A stretch of 64,000 bases of DNA from Phycisphaerae bacterium RAS2. Its GTDB lineage: Bacteria; Planctomycetota; Phycisphaerae; UBA1845; UTPLA1. The stretch covers positions 1,302,001 through 1,366,000 of the forward strand of contig CP036352.1 in the NCBI GenBank assembly GCA_007753915.1, given 5' to 3'. How positions within the stretch are numbered: the first letter of the stretch is position 1; the number at the start of each line of letters is the position of its first letter. Of this stretch, positions 26,690 to 34,142 are shown one piece after another. Position numbers and translations under genes: made by a program. The notes under the pieces are model-generated. The model was not told where the DNA came from, ran no database searches, and worked only from the letters and a program-made list of their open reading frames with translations.

Positions 26690-27331
26690 ATGAAACCCAA
26701 CCATTTTCCAGCCCCCGCCGTGATGCGGTTGAGTCTGTACCTGCGTGAGCTGGACAAGCTCTGGCACAACGACCGGCGCACGGTCTCGTCGCGCGAACTG
26801 GGAGACGCCCTGCGCATTTCGGCTCCGCAGATTCGTAAGGACCTCGCGTACTTCGGAACGTTTGGGCGGCCCGGCATCGGCTACGACATCGCCGAGTTGA
26901 TGACCAAGCTTCGCAAGATTCTGGGGACCGACCGGGCGTGGAACGTGCTGCTGGTCGGCGCGGGCAACCTCGGCATGGCGCTGTCGGCCTATCGGGGGTT
27001 TTCGCGCAAGGGGTTTCGATTGGTCGCGGTGTTCGATTCCGACGATCGCAAGGTGGGGCGCACGGTGGCGGGGCTGGCGGAACTGGTGATTCAGCCGTTG
27101 AGCGATCTTGCGGCAACGGTGCGCGATCGCGACATTCGTCTGGCGATCGTGGCGGTGCCGGCCGAAGCGGCGCAGGGCGTGGCGGATCAGTTGGTGGCGG
27201 CGGGGGTTCGGGGGTTGCTTAATTTCGCGCCGATCAGCCTGAACGTGGATTCGAAGGTGGCGGTCGCCGCGGTCGATCTCGCCGTGGAGCTGGAGCAGCT
27301 TTCATTTCAGTTGGGGGCGGAGGAAGGGTAG
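26690..27331 (+). CDS. rex: Redox-sensing transcriptional repressor Rex
   Basis: A 213-aa homodimeric DNA-binding repressor that senses the NADH/NAD+ ratio and controls fermentation and respiration genes. The N-terminal winged helix (about 10-80) contains RTVSSRELGDALRISAPQIRKDL and the AYFGTFGRPGIGYD wing. The Rossmann NADH-binding domain has VGAGNLGMALSAY (about 89-101) and VAVFDSDDRKVG. GAAAG upstream may serve as ribosome-binding site. The C-terminal 98 bases overlap the methyltransferase gene on the opposite strand. In this genome Rex may regulate NAD-linked genes, but no Rex operator was found in the window. Confidence 0.95.
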   Translation: MKPNHFPAPAVMRLSLYLRELDKLWHNDRRTVSSRELGDALRISAPQIRKDLAYFGTFGRPGIGYDIAELMTKLRKILGTDRAWNVLLVGAGNLGMALSAYRGFSRKGFRLVAVFDSDDRKVGRTVAGLAELVIQPLSDLAATVRDRDIRLAIVAVPAEAAQGVADQLVAAGVRGLLNFAPISLNVDSKVAVAAVDLAVELEQLSFQLGAEEG

Positions 27332-28211
27332 CGGCGCCGATGGCTCGGAGCCGTTGCCCTGTGATAGCGATGGCGCGGGCCGCAAGGTCGCAACCGATGC
27401 AGTGTCGGCCCAGTCGCCGGGCGGCGACCAGCGTCGTGCCGCTGCCGCAGAAGAAATCCGCCACGCGCTCGCCGGGGTTGCTCGATGCCTGAATGATGCG
27501 TTCAAGCAGGGCCAGGGGCTTCTGCGTGGGCCATGCGACGCGTTCGCGCGCCACGGTCGACAGGAACGGTATATCCCATACATCCGTCAACATCGGTCCG
27601 TCGCGGTGGAAGTACAGTCGTCCGCGCCGCGTGTTCTTGTACGGCCGGCCGTTCTCGTCGTGATTCAACCCGTCGGTTCGATAGGCGCCGCTTCGCTGTG
27701 CGTGGAATCGGTGTCGGCCCAGGCGGCGGGCGTACACGAGAATCGTGTCGTGCTTGCGGCCGAACCAGCGCGTGGCGACGCCCCCCGTGCGGTAGTGCCA
27801 GATGACTTCATTGAGGAAGTTCTTCGCGCCGAACAGGTCGTCCAGCATGACGCGAAGGTGGTGAGCGGCGCGCCAGTCAGCGTGCAGATAAAGCGTGCCG
27901 TGTTCGGGCAGCAGTCGACGGCATTGTTCCACCCGCGGCAGCATGAATGCGAGATAGCCGCGCAGTCCGTCGGGCCAGCGGTCGTCGTAAGAACGGTCGC
28001 GCGAGTCCGATGTGAGCGATTCGCGGGGTTGCTTTCGCGCGGCCTTGCGACCGGCGGGCGCACGGCGCGGTTGATTGGTGAAAAAGGGCGGGTCGAGGTA
28101 AATGAGGTCGCAGCAGCCGTCGGGCAATTGCTTCATGAAGGCGAGGTTGTCGCCGGTGTGAAGCGTGTCGGGGCCGAGAGCGTCAGAGCGGCGACGGGAT
28201 CGAGCAGGCAT
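27234..28211 (-). CDS. DNA methyltransferase (N6-adenine or N4-cytosine), beta-class, probably orphan
   Basis: A 325-aa DNA methylase. Motif IV is DPPF at residues 40-43 (DLIYLDPPFFTN), and it precedes the AdoMet motif I FFCGSGTTLVAARRLG, which is near the C-terminus. That order is the beta class seen in CcrM-like enzymes. HTGDNLAFMKQLPD and TLYLHADWRAAHHLR are typical framework motifs. No restriction endonuclease gene is adjacent, so it may be a regulatory orphan. ATG 28211 overlaps the TGA of the upstream PAS-Fis gene (TGATG), and it reads best as a coupled second gene. Its last 98 bases run antisense into rex. Target sequence unknown. Confidence 0.85.
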   Translation of the reverse strand: MPARSRRRSDALGPDTLHTGDNLAFMKQLPDGCCDLIYLDPPFFTNQPRRAPAGRKAARKQPRESLTSDSRDRSYDDRWPDGLRGYLAFMLPRVEQCRRLLPEHGTLYLHADWRAAHHLRVMLDDLFGAKNFLNEVIWHYRTGGVATRWFGRKHDTILVYARRLGRHRFHAQRSGAYRTDGLNHDENGRPYKNTRRGRLYFHRDGPMLTDVWDIPFLSTVARERVAWPTQKPLALLERIIQASSNPGERVADFFCGSGTTLVAARRLGRHCIGCDLAARAIAITGQRLRAIGAATLPPPPTEMKAAPAPRRDRPRRPPPSNPRSG

Positions 28212-28951
28212 CAATCTAAGTTTGATTGATCGATGCCCAGGGCGTCAAGACGGCGGTAGAGCCGGCTGCGCGAGATGCCCATGATCTTCGCGGCGTGTGT
28301 CCGCTGGCCGCCCGCGATCTCCAGGGCGCGGAGGATTTCGCGGCGCTCAACTTCCTCGATGACGCGATCGAGAGGCATGGATACATTTGAATTCTGCGAG
28401 CGATGATTCAAATCGTGATTGCCGCCGATCGACGCGGGTTGCCGGCTGGGCGGACTCAAATCCGGGGCGCTCTGCCTGGGTTGGTCGCTGATCTGCCGAC
28501 GCAGATCGGACATGTGCGCCTTGAGTTCATCGAAGTGCGCCTTCGAATCGGACACGTCGCGCACCAGCCCGAGGACGAACTCGATCCGCCCGGCATGGTC
28601 TCGTATGGGAGAATAATGAGTCTCGACCCACAAGGTGCTGCCGTCGCGCCGACTGATCTGCATTCGTTGCAGCGCCTGTTGCGCGCCCCCGTCGAAGACG
28701 GATCGCGCCGGACAGAGAAAGCCACCGAGATAGCGGCCGTACTCGTCCTTGCACTTTGTGGCTTCGTTGCAGGCGCACGCCTGCGTCATCAGTTCGTTCG
28801 CAGTGAACCCCGTCAGTCGTTCGAGCGCGGCGTTGACGAGGACGTAGCGTTTCTGGCGGTCGATGACGAACACTCCGTCGGCGGCGTTGGACAGGATTCG
28901 GTCGAGCGAAACAGGAGCCGTTTGCGTTGGTGCGGTCGGGAGCGGATTCAT
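28211..28951 (-). CDS. PAS-domain regulator with C-terminal Fis-type helix-turn-helix
   Basis: A 246-aa protein. A PAS domain (about 14-130) holds SNAADGVFVIDRQKRYVLVNAALERLTG and a CACNEATKCKDEYG insert with cysteines that could bind a metal or cluster. A short linker (about 140-200) is followed by a Fis-like helix-turn-helix (VERREILRALEIAGGQRTHAAKIMGISRSRLYRRL). The architecture is an NtrC-type regulator without its AAA+ ATPase domain. It probably binds DNA in response to a PAS ligand. It is the first gene of the pair with the DNA methyltransferase. A GGAGAG ribosome-binding site precedes ATG 28951. The signal and targets are unknown. Confidence 0.85.
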   Translation of the reverse strand: MNPLPTAPTQTAPVSLDRILSNAADGVFVIDRQKRYVLVNAALERLTGFTANELMTQACACNEATKCKDEYGRYLGGFLCPARSVFDGGAQQALQRMQISRRDGSTLWVETHYSPIRDHAGRIEFVLGLVRDVSDSKAHFDELKAHMSDLRRQISDQPRQSAPDLSPPSRQPASIGGNHDLNHRSQNSNVSMPLDRVIEEVERREILRALEIAGGQRTHAAKIMGISRSRLYRRLDALGIDQSNLD

Positions 28952-29119
28952 GGGCGACGCTCTCCTTCGGGCTTTGCAGTAGAATGCAGGACCGGAAAGC
29001 AGTGCGGCCGACGATTGAGAACGTTGGTCGTCACGTAACTCTACCGCGCTCGCGAGTGTCAGGCTAACCGAAAAATCTCCTAATGCGGCGCGGCAGCAGG
29101 CATGCGAGGTGCAGGATTT

Positions 29120-30019
29120 ATGTCAGCCCATGTCGGAATTAATCGAGACGCGCTCCGCCGGTTGCTCGAGATCGCGCGCGATGAAGATCTCGGCGAACAC
29201 GGCGATGTGACGAGTCGCTTGCTGCCGGAGACAACCCTCGTCGCTCAAGGGCGATGGGTGCTGCGCTCGCGGCAGTCGGGTCGCGTTTGTGGTGTTGAGT
29301 TGCTGCCTGACATGCTGGAAGTTCTCGCCCCGGCGGTCGAGCTTGAATGGGTGACGGCAAAGCCGCCGACGCAATTCGTCGAGACGGGAGAAGACCTCGC
29401 GCGGTTTCGCGGGAATGTGGGGCAGATGTTTGCGGCCGAGCGCGTGATGCTCAATTTCCTGCAACACCTGTCGGGCGTGGCGACGCTGACGGCGCGGTTC
29501 GTGAGCGAAGTCGCGGGCACCGGCGCGAAGATCTATGACACGCGCAAGACAACGCCGGGCCTGCGCGATCTGGAGAAGTATGCCGTGCGCTGCGGCGGTG
29601 GGCACAATCACCGGATCGGCCTGTACGATGCGGTGTTGATAAAAGACAATCATCTGGCCGACATCCCGACGGCGCGGCTGGCGCACTGCGTGTTTGACAT
29701 GCTCAATCGGCTGCCGCTGCTGCCGTCGACGCCGGCGTTCGTGGAGGTCGAGTGCGATTCGCTGGAGCAGGCGGCGGAGTTGTTCAAGGTCGTTGGGATC
29801 GATGTGATCCTGCTGGACAACTTCGAACCGCCGCGCCTGCGCGAAGCCGTGGCGCTGCGCGATCAGGCAGGCTTGCGCGGCAAGGTGGAACTGGAGGCCA
29901 GCGGCGGCGCGACGCTGCAATCCGTGCGGGCGACTGCCGAGACGGGGGTCGAGCGCATCAGCGTCGGGGCAATCACCCATTCCGCGCCGATCCTCGACCT
30001 GGGGCTGGATGCGGAATAG
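29120..30019 (+). CDS. nadC: Nicotinate-nucleotide pyrophosphorylase (quinolinate phosphoribosyltransferase)
   Basis: The 299-aa enzyme converts quinolinate and PRPP to nicotinate mononucleotide in de novo NAD synthesis. Motifs are EDLGEHGDVTSRLL, the substrate lysine/arginine cluster TRKTTPGLRDLEKYAVRCGGG, LIKDNHL, and SVGAITHSAP near the C-terminus. The start is ATG 29120 (MSAHVGINRD) with GAGG 11 bases upstream; an ATG 18 bases earlier is possible. birA follows after 76 bases. The kynurenine genes on the minus strand at 39-41 kb could feed quinolinate to it. nadA/nadB are not in the window. Confidence 0.95.
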   Translation: MSAHVGINRDALRRLLEIARDEDLGEHGDVTSRLLPETTLVAQGRWVLRSRQSGRVCGVELLPDMLEVLAPAVELEWVTAKPPTQFVETGEDLARFRGNVGQMFAAERVMLNFLQHLSGVATLTARFVSEVAGTGAKIYDTRKTTPGLRDLEKYAVRCGGGHNHRIGLYDAVLIKDNHLADIPTARLAHCVFDMLNRLPLLPSTPAFVEVECDSLEQAAELFKVVGIDVILLDNFEPPRLREAVALRDQAGLRGKVELEASGGATLQSVRATAETGVERISVGAITHSAPILDLGLDAE

Positions 30020-30095
30020 CGGCGGCGTTGGGAATTCAAGATTCTGAATGTGCAACGGGGGCGAAACTCCGGACGAGACCCCGAGGAAAAGAGGA

Positions 30096-30929
30096 ATGGA
30101 GTCCGGCTCCGGCCTCGGAACCATGACCAACCACCGATTGGACGCCAAGCGAATCGCACCCAGGCTGAAAACGGCACGCATCGGCCGCCGCCTGCTCGTG
30201 CTCGATGAGGTCGACAGCACGAACGAATACGCGCTGGGTGTGCTCGCTCCGCGCGAAGAACTTGCAGCCGACGGGATGGTTGTCTTCGCGGAACATCAGA
30301 CGGCCGGTCGCGGTCGGCTCGGCCGGACGTGGCATTCGCCGCGCGGGGCGAGCCTGGCGATGACGGTGTTGTTGTGTGAATCGCAACTGCCGCCGTCACC
30401 GGTGCGGCTGGTGATGGCGGGCGGGGTGGCGGTGGCGAAGGCGGTGGCATCGACGACAGATGTCGAACCGGTGATTCGGTGGCCGAACGATGTGTACGTC
30501 GGGCCGAAGAAGCTTGCGGGAATTCTTGTCGAGGCGCGGAGCGTAGGAACGGTCTCATGGGCCATGGCAGTCGGGATAGGCCTGAACTGTCTCCAGCAGG
30601 CTGGCCATTTCCCGCCGGACTTGCGCGACCGGGCGACGTCGCTGGAATTGGAGTCGAAGCACGCGATTGATCGTGAAGCCGTCGCGGTTGCCGTAATGAA
30701 CGAACTGGATGTACTTGTGCGGCGCGATTCGAGCGTTTCGGACGCCGCGCTCGTCGACCAGTGGCGGGCGCGCAGCGCCGACCTCGGCACGCGCGTCACG
30801 TTGCGGGAGAATGGACAAACCTATTCTGGCATCATCCTCGATGTTCACCCTCAAAGCGGTCTGCTGTTGCAGCTCGACACCGGCGCCCGGCGACATTTCG
30901 ACCCGGCGACGACAAGCCGGGAGGGATGA
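30096..30929 (+). CDS. birA: Biotin--protein ligase (monofunctional, class I)
   Basis: A 277-aa enzyme that activates biotin with ATP and attaches it to the biotin carboxyl carrier protein. The biotin loop GRGRLGRTWHSPRGAS (71-86), WPNDVYVGPKKLAGILVE and a C-terminal SH3-like domain are present. It lacks the N-terminal DNA-binding helix-turn-helix of E. coli BirA, so it is not a repressor. The start is ATG 30096, preceded by GAGGAAAAGAGG, a very strong ribosome-binding site. A later ATG (30123) exists, but it lacks one. It lies 76 bases after nadC and may be co-transcribed. Confidence 0.92.
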   Translation: MESGSGLGTMTNHRLDAKRIAPRLKTARIGRRLLVLDEVDSTNEYALGVLAPREELAADGMVVFAEHQTAGRGRLGRTWHSPRGASLAMTVLLCESQLPPSPVRLVMAGGVAVAKAVASTTDVEPVIRWPNDVYVGPKKLAGILVEARSVGTVSWAMAVGIGLNCLQQAGHFPPDLRDRATSLELESKHAIDREAVAVAVMNELDVLVRRDSSVSDAALVDQWRARSADLGTRVTLRENGQTYSGIILDVHPQSGLLLQLDTGARRHFDPATTSREG

Positions 30930-31262
30930 CACCGTAACGTCGGGCGGACTCATTCAATGTGCGGGACGTTGCACCGAAAATTGAAGGCCTCAACAGCCTG
31001 CGCATTTTTGCAGAGGACGTCAGGCAGCTTCCTCTACCGGAAAAAGGGACGCTCGAACCGGCTTCTGGACTCCTCTCCGCCTTTTGGAGAGAGGGTCGCC
31101 ACGGCGATGGATCGTTCGGGTGAGGGGAAAAAGAGAAAAGCGATTCAAGGGGCATGATCCGCCCTCTCCTCAACCCTCTATCTGAAAGGGAGTGGGAGTC
31201 TTGAATCGGCTTGATAGGAACAGGAATTGGTAACGACGTCGTCGGTACGCCGAAGGCGTATT
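30930..31262. other. Intergenic region between birA and the RAYT element, with repeat remnants
   Basis: No gene with coding character. It holds two loosely inverted CTCTCC...GGAGAG blocks (about 31071-31095 and 31153-31195) and, at its end, a small ACGCC-GAA-GGCGT hairpin (31250-31262). These are typical of intergenic repeat debris upstream of planctomycete transposons. No promoter or terminator is confidently seen. Confidence 0.4.
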
Positions 31263-31271
31263 GTCCGCTAG

Positions 31272-31302
31272 CCCAGGGTTGTCGCGCAGCGACTACCCTG
31301 GG
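31272..31302 (-). repeat. Left REP hairpin of the RAYT element
   Basis: A perfect 31-base inverted repeat. On the minus strand it reads CCCAGG-GTAG, then a TCGC/GCGA hairpin with loop TGC, then CAACCCTGGG. It contains the GTAG tetranucleotide that marks REP sequences cut by RAYT enzymes. Its outer ten bases on each side are identical to the right-hand copy but inverted relative to it. Confidence 0.8.
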
Positions 31303-31325
31303 ATGATTGTCGAAATAGCCGACCC

Positions 31326-31340
31326 AACCCCAACGGGGTT
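31326..31340. repeat. Short hairpin upstream of the RAYT gene
   Basis: AACCCC-AAC-GGGGTT, 19 bases before the RAYT start codon. A similar CAACCC-TTTCA-GGGTTG hairpin (31838-31852) lies 24 bases after its stop. The pair forms inner flanks of the element. This one could mask the start region or act as an enzyme-binding hairpin. Confidence 0.6.
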
Positions 31341-31358
31341 GTGTTTGCGAGACAAGCC

Positions 31359-31814
31359 ATGCCGCAATCGCTCAGCGCCGTCCATGTGCACCTGGTTTTC
31401 TCAACGAAGGATCGAACGCGCGCATTTCAGAATCTTGACCTTCGCGCCCAACTGCACGCTTATCTCGGGGGTGTATCGCGCCAGCTTGCTTGTCCGCCCG
31501 TGCGAATTGGGGGAGTTGCGGATCACGTCCATGTTCTCGCTCAACTTGGTCGGACGATCGCACAGGCTGACTGGGTAAAGGAATTGAAGCGCGTGTCATC
31601 GATCTGGGTTAAGACACAAGGTGGAGATTACACGGACTTTCAATGGCAAGCGGGCTACGCGGCGTTCTCGGTCAGTCAGTCAAACCTGGATCGAGTGACT
31701 GAATACATAGCGAACCAGGAGACTCATCACCGCGAGTTGTCGTTTCAGGATGAGCTCCGCGTCATGCTACAGAAGCATCAGATCGAATTCGATGAGCGGT
31801 ATGTCTGGGATTGA
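31359..31814 (+). CDS. REP-associated tyrosine transposase (RAYT, Y1/IS200-like HUH enzyme)
   Basis: A 151-aa single-strand DNA transposase of the Y1_Tnp family. The HUH metal motif is His57-Val-His59 (ADHVHVLAQL), and the catalytic Tyr is Tyr116 (DRVTEYIANQETHH). VHVHLVFSTKDRTRAF is the typical N-terminus. RAYTs cut and rejoin REP hairpins, and some disperse them. The gene sits between two inverted REP hairpins with GTAG, which supports this assignment over an ordinary IS200. Start ATG 31359 (MPQSLSAVH). Full length and intact, so possibly active or domesticated. Confidence 0.88.
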   Translation: MPQSLSAVHVHLVFSTKDRTRAFQNLDLRAQLHAYLGGVSRQLACPPVRIGGVADHVHVLAQLGRTIAQADWVKELKRVSSIWVKTQGGDYTDFQWQAGYAAFSVSQSNLDRVTEYIANQETHHRELSFQDELRVMLQKHQIEFDERYVWD

Positions 31815-31837
31815 GCCGTTTCATCGTGTTTGACACA

Positions 31838-31852
31838 ACCCTTTCAGGGTTG
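31838..31852. repeat. Short hairpin downstream of the RAYT gene
   Basis: CAACCC-TTTCA-GGGTTG, beginning 24 bases after the RAYT stop codon. It mirrors the upstream AACCCC/GGGGTT hairpin and may double as a transcription end signal. Confidence 0.55.
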
Positions 31853-31874
31853 CAATGACGAGGGTTGGCGATGA

Positions 31875-31909
31875 CCCAGGGTAGATCGCCTGCGGCGATC
31901 AACCCTGGG
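31875..31909 (+). repeat. Right REP hairpin of the RAYT element
   Basis: A perfect 35-base element: CCCAGG-GTAG, then ATCGCC-TGC-GGCGAT, then CAACCCTGGG. The outer arms match the left copy exactly, but the inner stem is different and yet still paired. It is in the opposite orientation to the left copy. A further GCCCCC-TTT-GGGGGC hairpin lies at 31921-31935. Confidence 0.8.
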
Positions 31910-31933
31910 CTGGAGGACGCGCCCCCTTTGGGG

Positions 31934-32098
31934 GCGAAGCGGCCCTTTCGAAGTGAAGCGACGCTTCGATGCGAAGCGGCCACATCGAAGTGAAGGGACG
32001 CTTCGAAGCGAAGCGGCCACATCGATGCGAAGCGACCCTTCAACGCGGAGCGGTTCTACGAACCGAAGCGACTCTTCAATACGGAGCGGTTCTACGAT
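31934..32098 (+). repeat. Degenerate 37-bp tandem repeat, four full copies plus a partial
   Basis: Copies begin at 31934, 31971, 32008, 32045 and 32082 (last one partial). Each starts GCGAAGCGG or GCGGAGCGG and ends around CTTC. Copies 1-3 share GCGAAGCGGCC; copies 4-5 share GGAGCGGTTCTACGA. Units contain CTTCG/CGAAG self-complementary words. The period of 37 is not a multiple of 3, so it is not a coding repeat. The last unit overlaps the stop codon of the aldo/keto reductase gene. Confidence 0.85.
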
Positions 32099-33153
32099 GC
32101 CGAATTCCGCGCCGTCTTACTGATGAACTGGTGCGGATACGTCGGCGGCAGCGCGCTGGCGCGGTCCAGGGCTGCGAGGTCATCCGTCGTGAGCGCCATC
32201 TCACACGCCGCGTGATTGTCCTTCCATTGCGCCACGCTTTTCGGTCCGACGATGATGCTCGACACCATCGGCCGCGTCAGTAGCCACGCCAGGGCGACGG
32301 CTGACAGATTCGAGCTGCCGGGCACCGCCGTGGAGACGAGCTTGTGCCGCTGCGCGACCGCCTTGACGGCGTCGGCGATGTCCATGTTCCGTTGATTGAC
32401 GAACTGCCGCCGCCAACTGTTCGGCTCGTCGGGCATCGCGCCGAAACGCGAACCGCTCGGACCGGTGCCGTTCTTCTGATACTTTCCGCTCAAAACGCCG
32501 CCGCCCAGCGGACTCCACGGCAGGATGCCGATGCCGTATCGTTGGCACACCGGCACGATCGCCGTTTCGATGTCGCGGCAGACAAGGCTGTATTGCATCT
32601 GTGCCGTGACGAACGGCTCCCAGTTGAATCGGATGCAAAGCTGCCGCGCCTCGGCGATGTGCCACGCGTCGTAATTCGACAGGCCGACGTACCGCACCTT
32701 GCCCTGCTTCACGAAATTGTCCAGCGTGCAGAGCGTTTCGTGGATCGGTGTGTGGTCGTCCCAGCAATGCACCTGGTAGAGGTCGATGTAATCGGTTTGC
32801 AGTCGGCGAAGCGATGCATCGAGCGCGGCCGTCAGGTGGCGGCGCGAGGAGCCGGTCGCGTTCACGTGATCGGGCGGCTCGCCGAACTTCCTCACAACGG
32901 GGAAGTGCCCCTTGGTCGCGATGATGAGCCGATCGCGCTTCCCCTGGATCGCGCGGGCGCAGATTTCCTCGCTGACGCCCTTGGAATAGACGTCGGCCGT
33001 ATCGATGAAGTTGCCGCCGGCGTCGAGGTAGGCGTGGATGATCGCGCGGCTGGCGGGTTCGTCGATGCCCCAATCGGCCATGCCGAAGTTCATGGCGCCG
33101 AGGCACAGCTCCGAGACGTACAGGCCGGTGTTGCCGAGTTTACGAAGTTTCAT
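32092..33153 (-). CDS. Aldo/keto reductase
   Basis: A 353-aa NADPH-dependent oxidoreductase of the AKR superfamily (TIM barrel). The catalytic tetrad is present: Asp and Tyr in FIDTADVYSKG, Lys in IATKGHF, and His in YQVHCWDDHTP. The NADP-site LPWSPLGGGVLSGKY and the C-terminal IIVGPKSVAQWKDN match the family. It starts at ATG 33153 after GGAAAGGAGCC, a strong ribosome-binding site; an upstream frame extension is not coding. Its last codons and TAG stop lie inside the 37-bp tandem repeat, so the C-terminal residues (after HQFI) are likely repeat-derived. Substrate unknown. Divergent from the fatty-acid operon. Confidence 0.9.
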   Translation of the reverse strand: MKLRKLGNTGLYVSELCLGAMNFGMADWGIDEPASRAIIHAYLDAGGNFIDTADVYSKGVSEEICARAIQGKRDRLIIATKGHFPVVRKFGEPPDHVNATGSSRRHLTAALDASLRRLQTDYIDLYQVHCWDDHTPIHETLCTLDNFVKQGKVRYVGLSNYDAWHIAEARQLCIRFNWEPFVTAQMQYSLVCRDIETAIVPVCQRYGIGILPWSPLGGGVLSGKYQKNGTGPSGSRFGAMPDEPNSWRRQFVNQRNMDIADAVKAVAQRHKLVSTAVPGSSNLSAVALAWLLTRPMVSSIIVGPKSVAQWKDNHAACEMALTTDDLAALDRASALPPTYPHQFISKTARNSAS

Positions 33154-33257
33154 TAGAAAGGCTCCTTTCCGCGGCGGGGCGGAGACCTGACTATATCCGC
33201 CGATTCGTCTCGCGTCGCAAGTCGCCATGCGGACGGCGTTTTTTCCTGGAGCCCATC

Positions 33258-34031
33258 ATGTCGGATGACTTCGTATTGCTCGAAAAAGAAGGCGCGGTGG
33301 CCATCCTGCGGCTGAACCGTCCGGATGTGCTGAACGCGCTGAACATCCCGACGATGGATCGGCTGATCACGCTGATGGAGTCGCTGGACGGCGACCCGTC
33401 GGTGCATTGCATGGTGCTGACGGGCAGCGACAAGGCGTTTGCCGCGGGGGCGGACATCAAGGAGATGGCCGAGGCGAGCGTGATGGATATGTACGAGCGG
33501 AACAACCTCGCGCGATGGGAGCGGATCAAGCGCGTGCGCACGCCGATTGTCGCGGCGGTCAGCGGCTTCTGCCTTGGCGGCGGATGCGAGTTGGCGATGC
33601 ACTGCGACATCATCACGGCGAGCGAGACGGCGAAGTTCGGCCAGCCGGAGATCAACATCGGCGTGATGCCGGGGGCCGGCGGGACGCAGCGGTTGAGCAA
33701 AGTGGTGGGCAAGTATCGGGCGATGGAGTTGATCCTCACGGGGCGGTTCTTCGACGCGAGCGAGGCACTGCGCCTGGGGCTGGTGACGCACGTCTGGCCG
33801 GTGGAATCTTATTTGAAAGAGACGCTGGCGCTGGCGCACCAGATCGCGGAGAAGTCGCCGGTGGCGACGCGCGTGGCGAAGGAAGCGGTCCTTCGGGCGT
33901 TCGAGACGGGCCTGTCGGACGGGCTGGAATACGAGCGCAAGCTGTTCTATATGCTCTTCGCGACGGAGGATCAGAAAGAAGGCATGAAGGCGTTTGTCGA
34001 GAAGCGGAAGCCGAAGTACACGGGGCGGTAG
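33258..34031 (+). CDS. Enoyl-CoA hydratase (crotonase family)
   Basis: The 257-aa enzyme hydrates 2-enoyl-CoA to 3-hydroxyacyl-CoA. The oxyanion-hole segments FAAGADIKEMAEAS and GFCLGGGCELAMHCDII, and the catalytic glutamates in GQPEINIGVMPGAGGTQRL, are all present. The pattern is that of FadB/PaaF-type hydratases. GGAG lies nine bases before ATG 33258. It leads an operon with a second crotonase, a hydroxyacyl-CoA dehydrogenase and a thiolase, the complete set for a beta-oxidation cycle. Confidence 0.92.
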   Translation: MSDDFVLLEKEGAVAILRLNRPDVLNALNIPTMDRLITLMESLDGDPSVHCMVLTGSDKAFAAGADIKEMAEASVMDMYERNNLARWERIKRVRTPIVAAVSGFCLGGGCELAMHCDIITASETAKFGQPEINIGVMPGAGGTQRLSKVVGKYRAMELILTGRFFDASEALRLGLVTHVWPVESYLKETLALAHQIAEKSPVATRVAKEAVLRAFETGLSDGLEYERKLFYMLFATEDQKEGMKAFVEKRKPKYTGR

Positions 34032-34075
34032 GGCGAACCGCTCGATTCTCCCTATGCATCGCCGCCATAGTGAGG

Positions 34076-34103
34076 AAGCTGACGGATTGCAATCCGTCAG
34101 CTT
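34076..34103. repeat. Perfect 28-bp palindrome between the two crotonase genes
   Basis: AAGCTGACGGATTG followed by its exact complement CAATCCGTCAGCTT. Lacks a T-run, so it is not an intrinsic terminator. It lies inside the operon and could attenuate, stabilise the mRNA, or be a dispersed repeat. The core (GGATTGC / GCAATCC) is shared with the rpsI terminator stem. Confidence 0.75.
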
Positions 34104-34142
34104 GGTTTGCAAACCGACTTGGATTGCCCCACAATATCCCCC

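Noticed and set aside
29002-29100. Possible promoter for nadC
   Set aside because: TTGAGA followed by TAACTC has only a 15-base spacer and a weak -10; not convincing enough to list.
31934-32098. 37-bp tandem repeats considered as a CRISPR array
   Set aside because: The repeats are directly adjacent with no spacers, drift strongly, and no cas genes are present.
34032-34075. Intrinsic terminator in the beta-oxidation operon
   Set aside because: The palindrome at 34076-34103 has no following T-run and the operon continues in the same direction.
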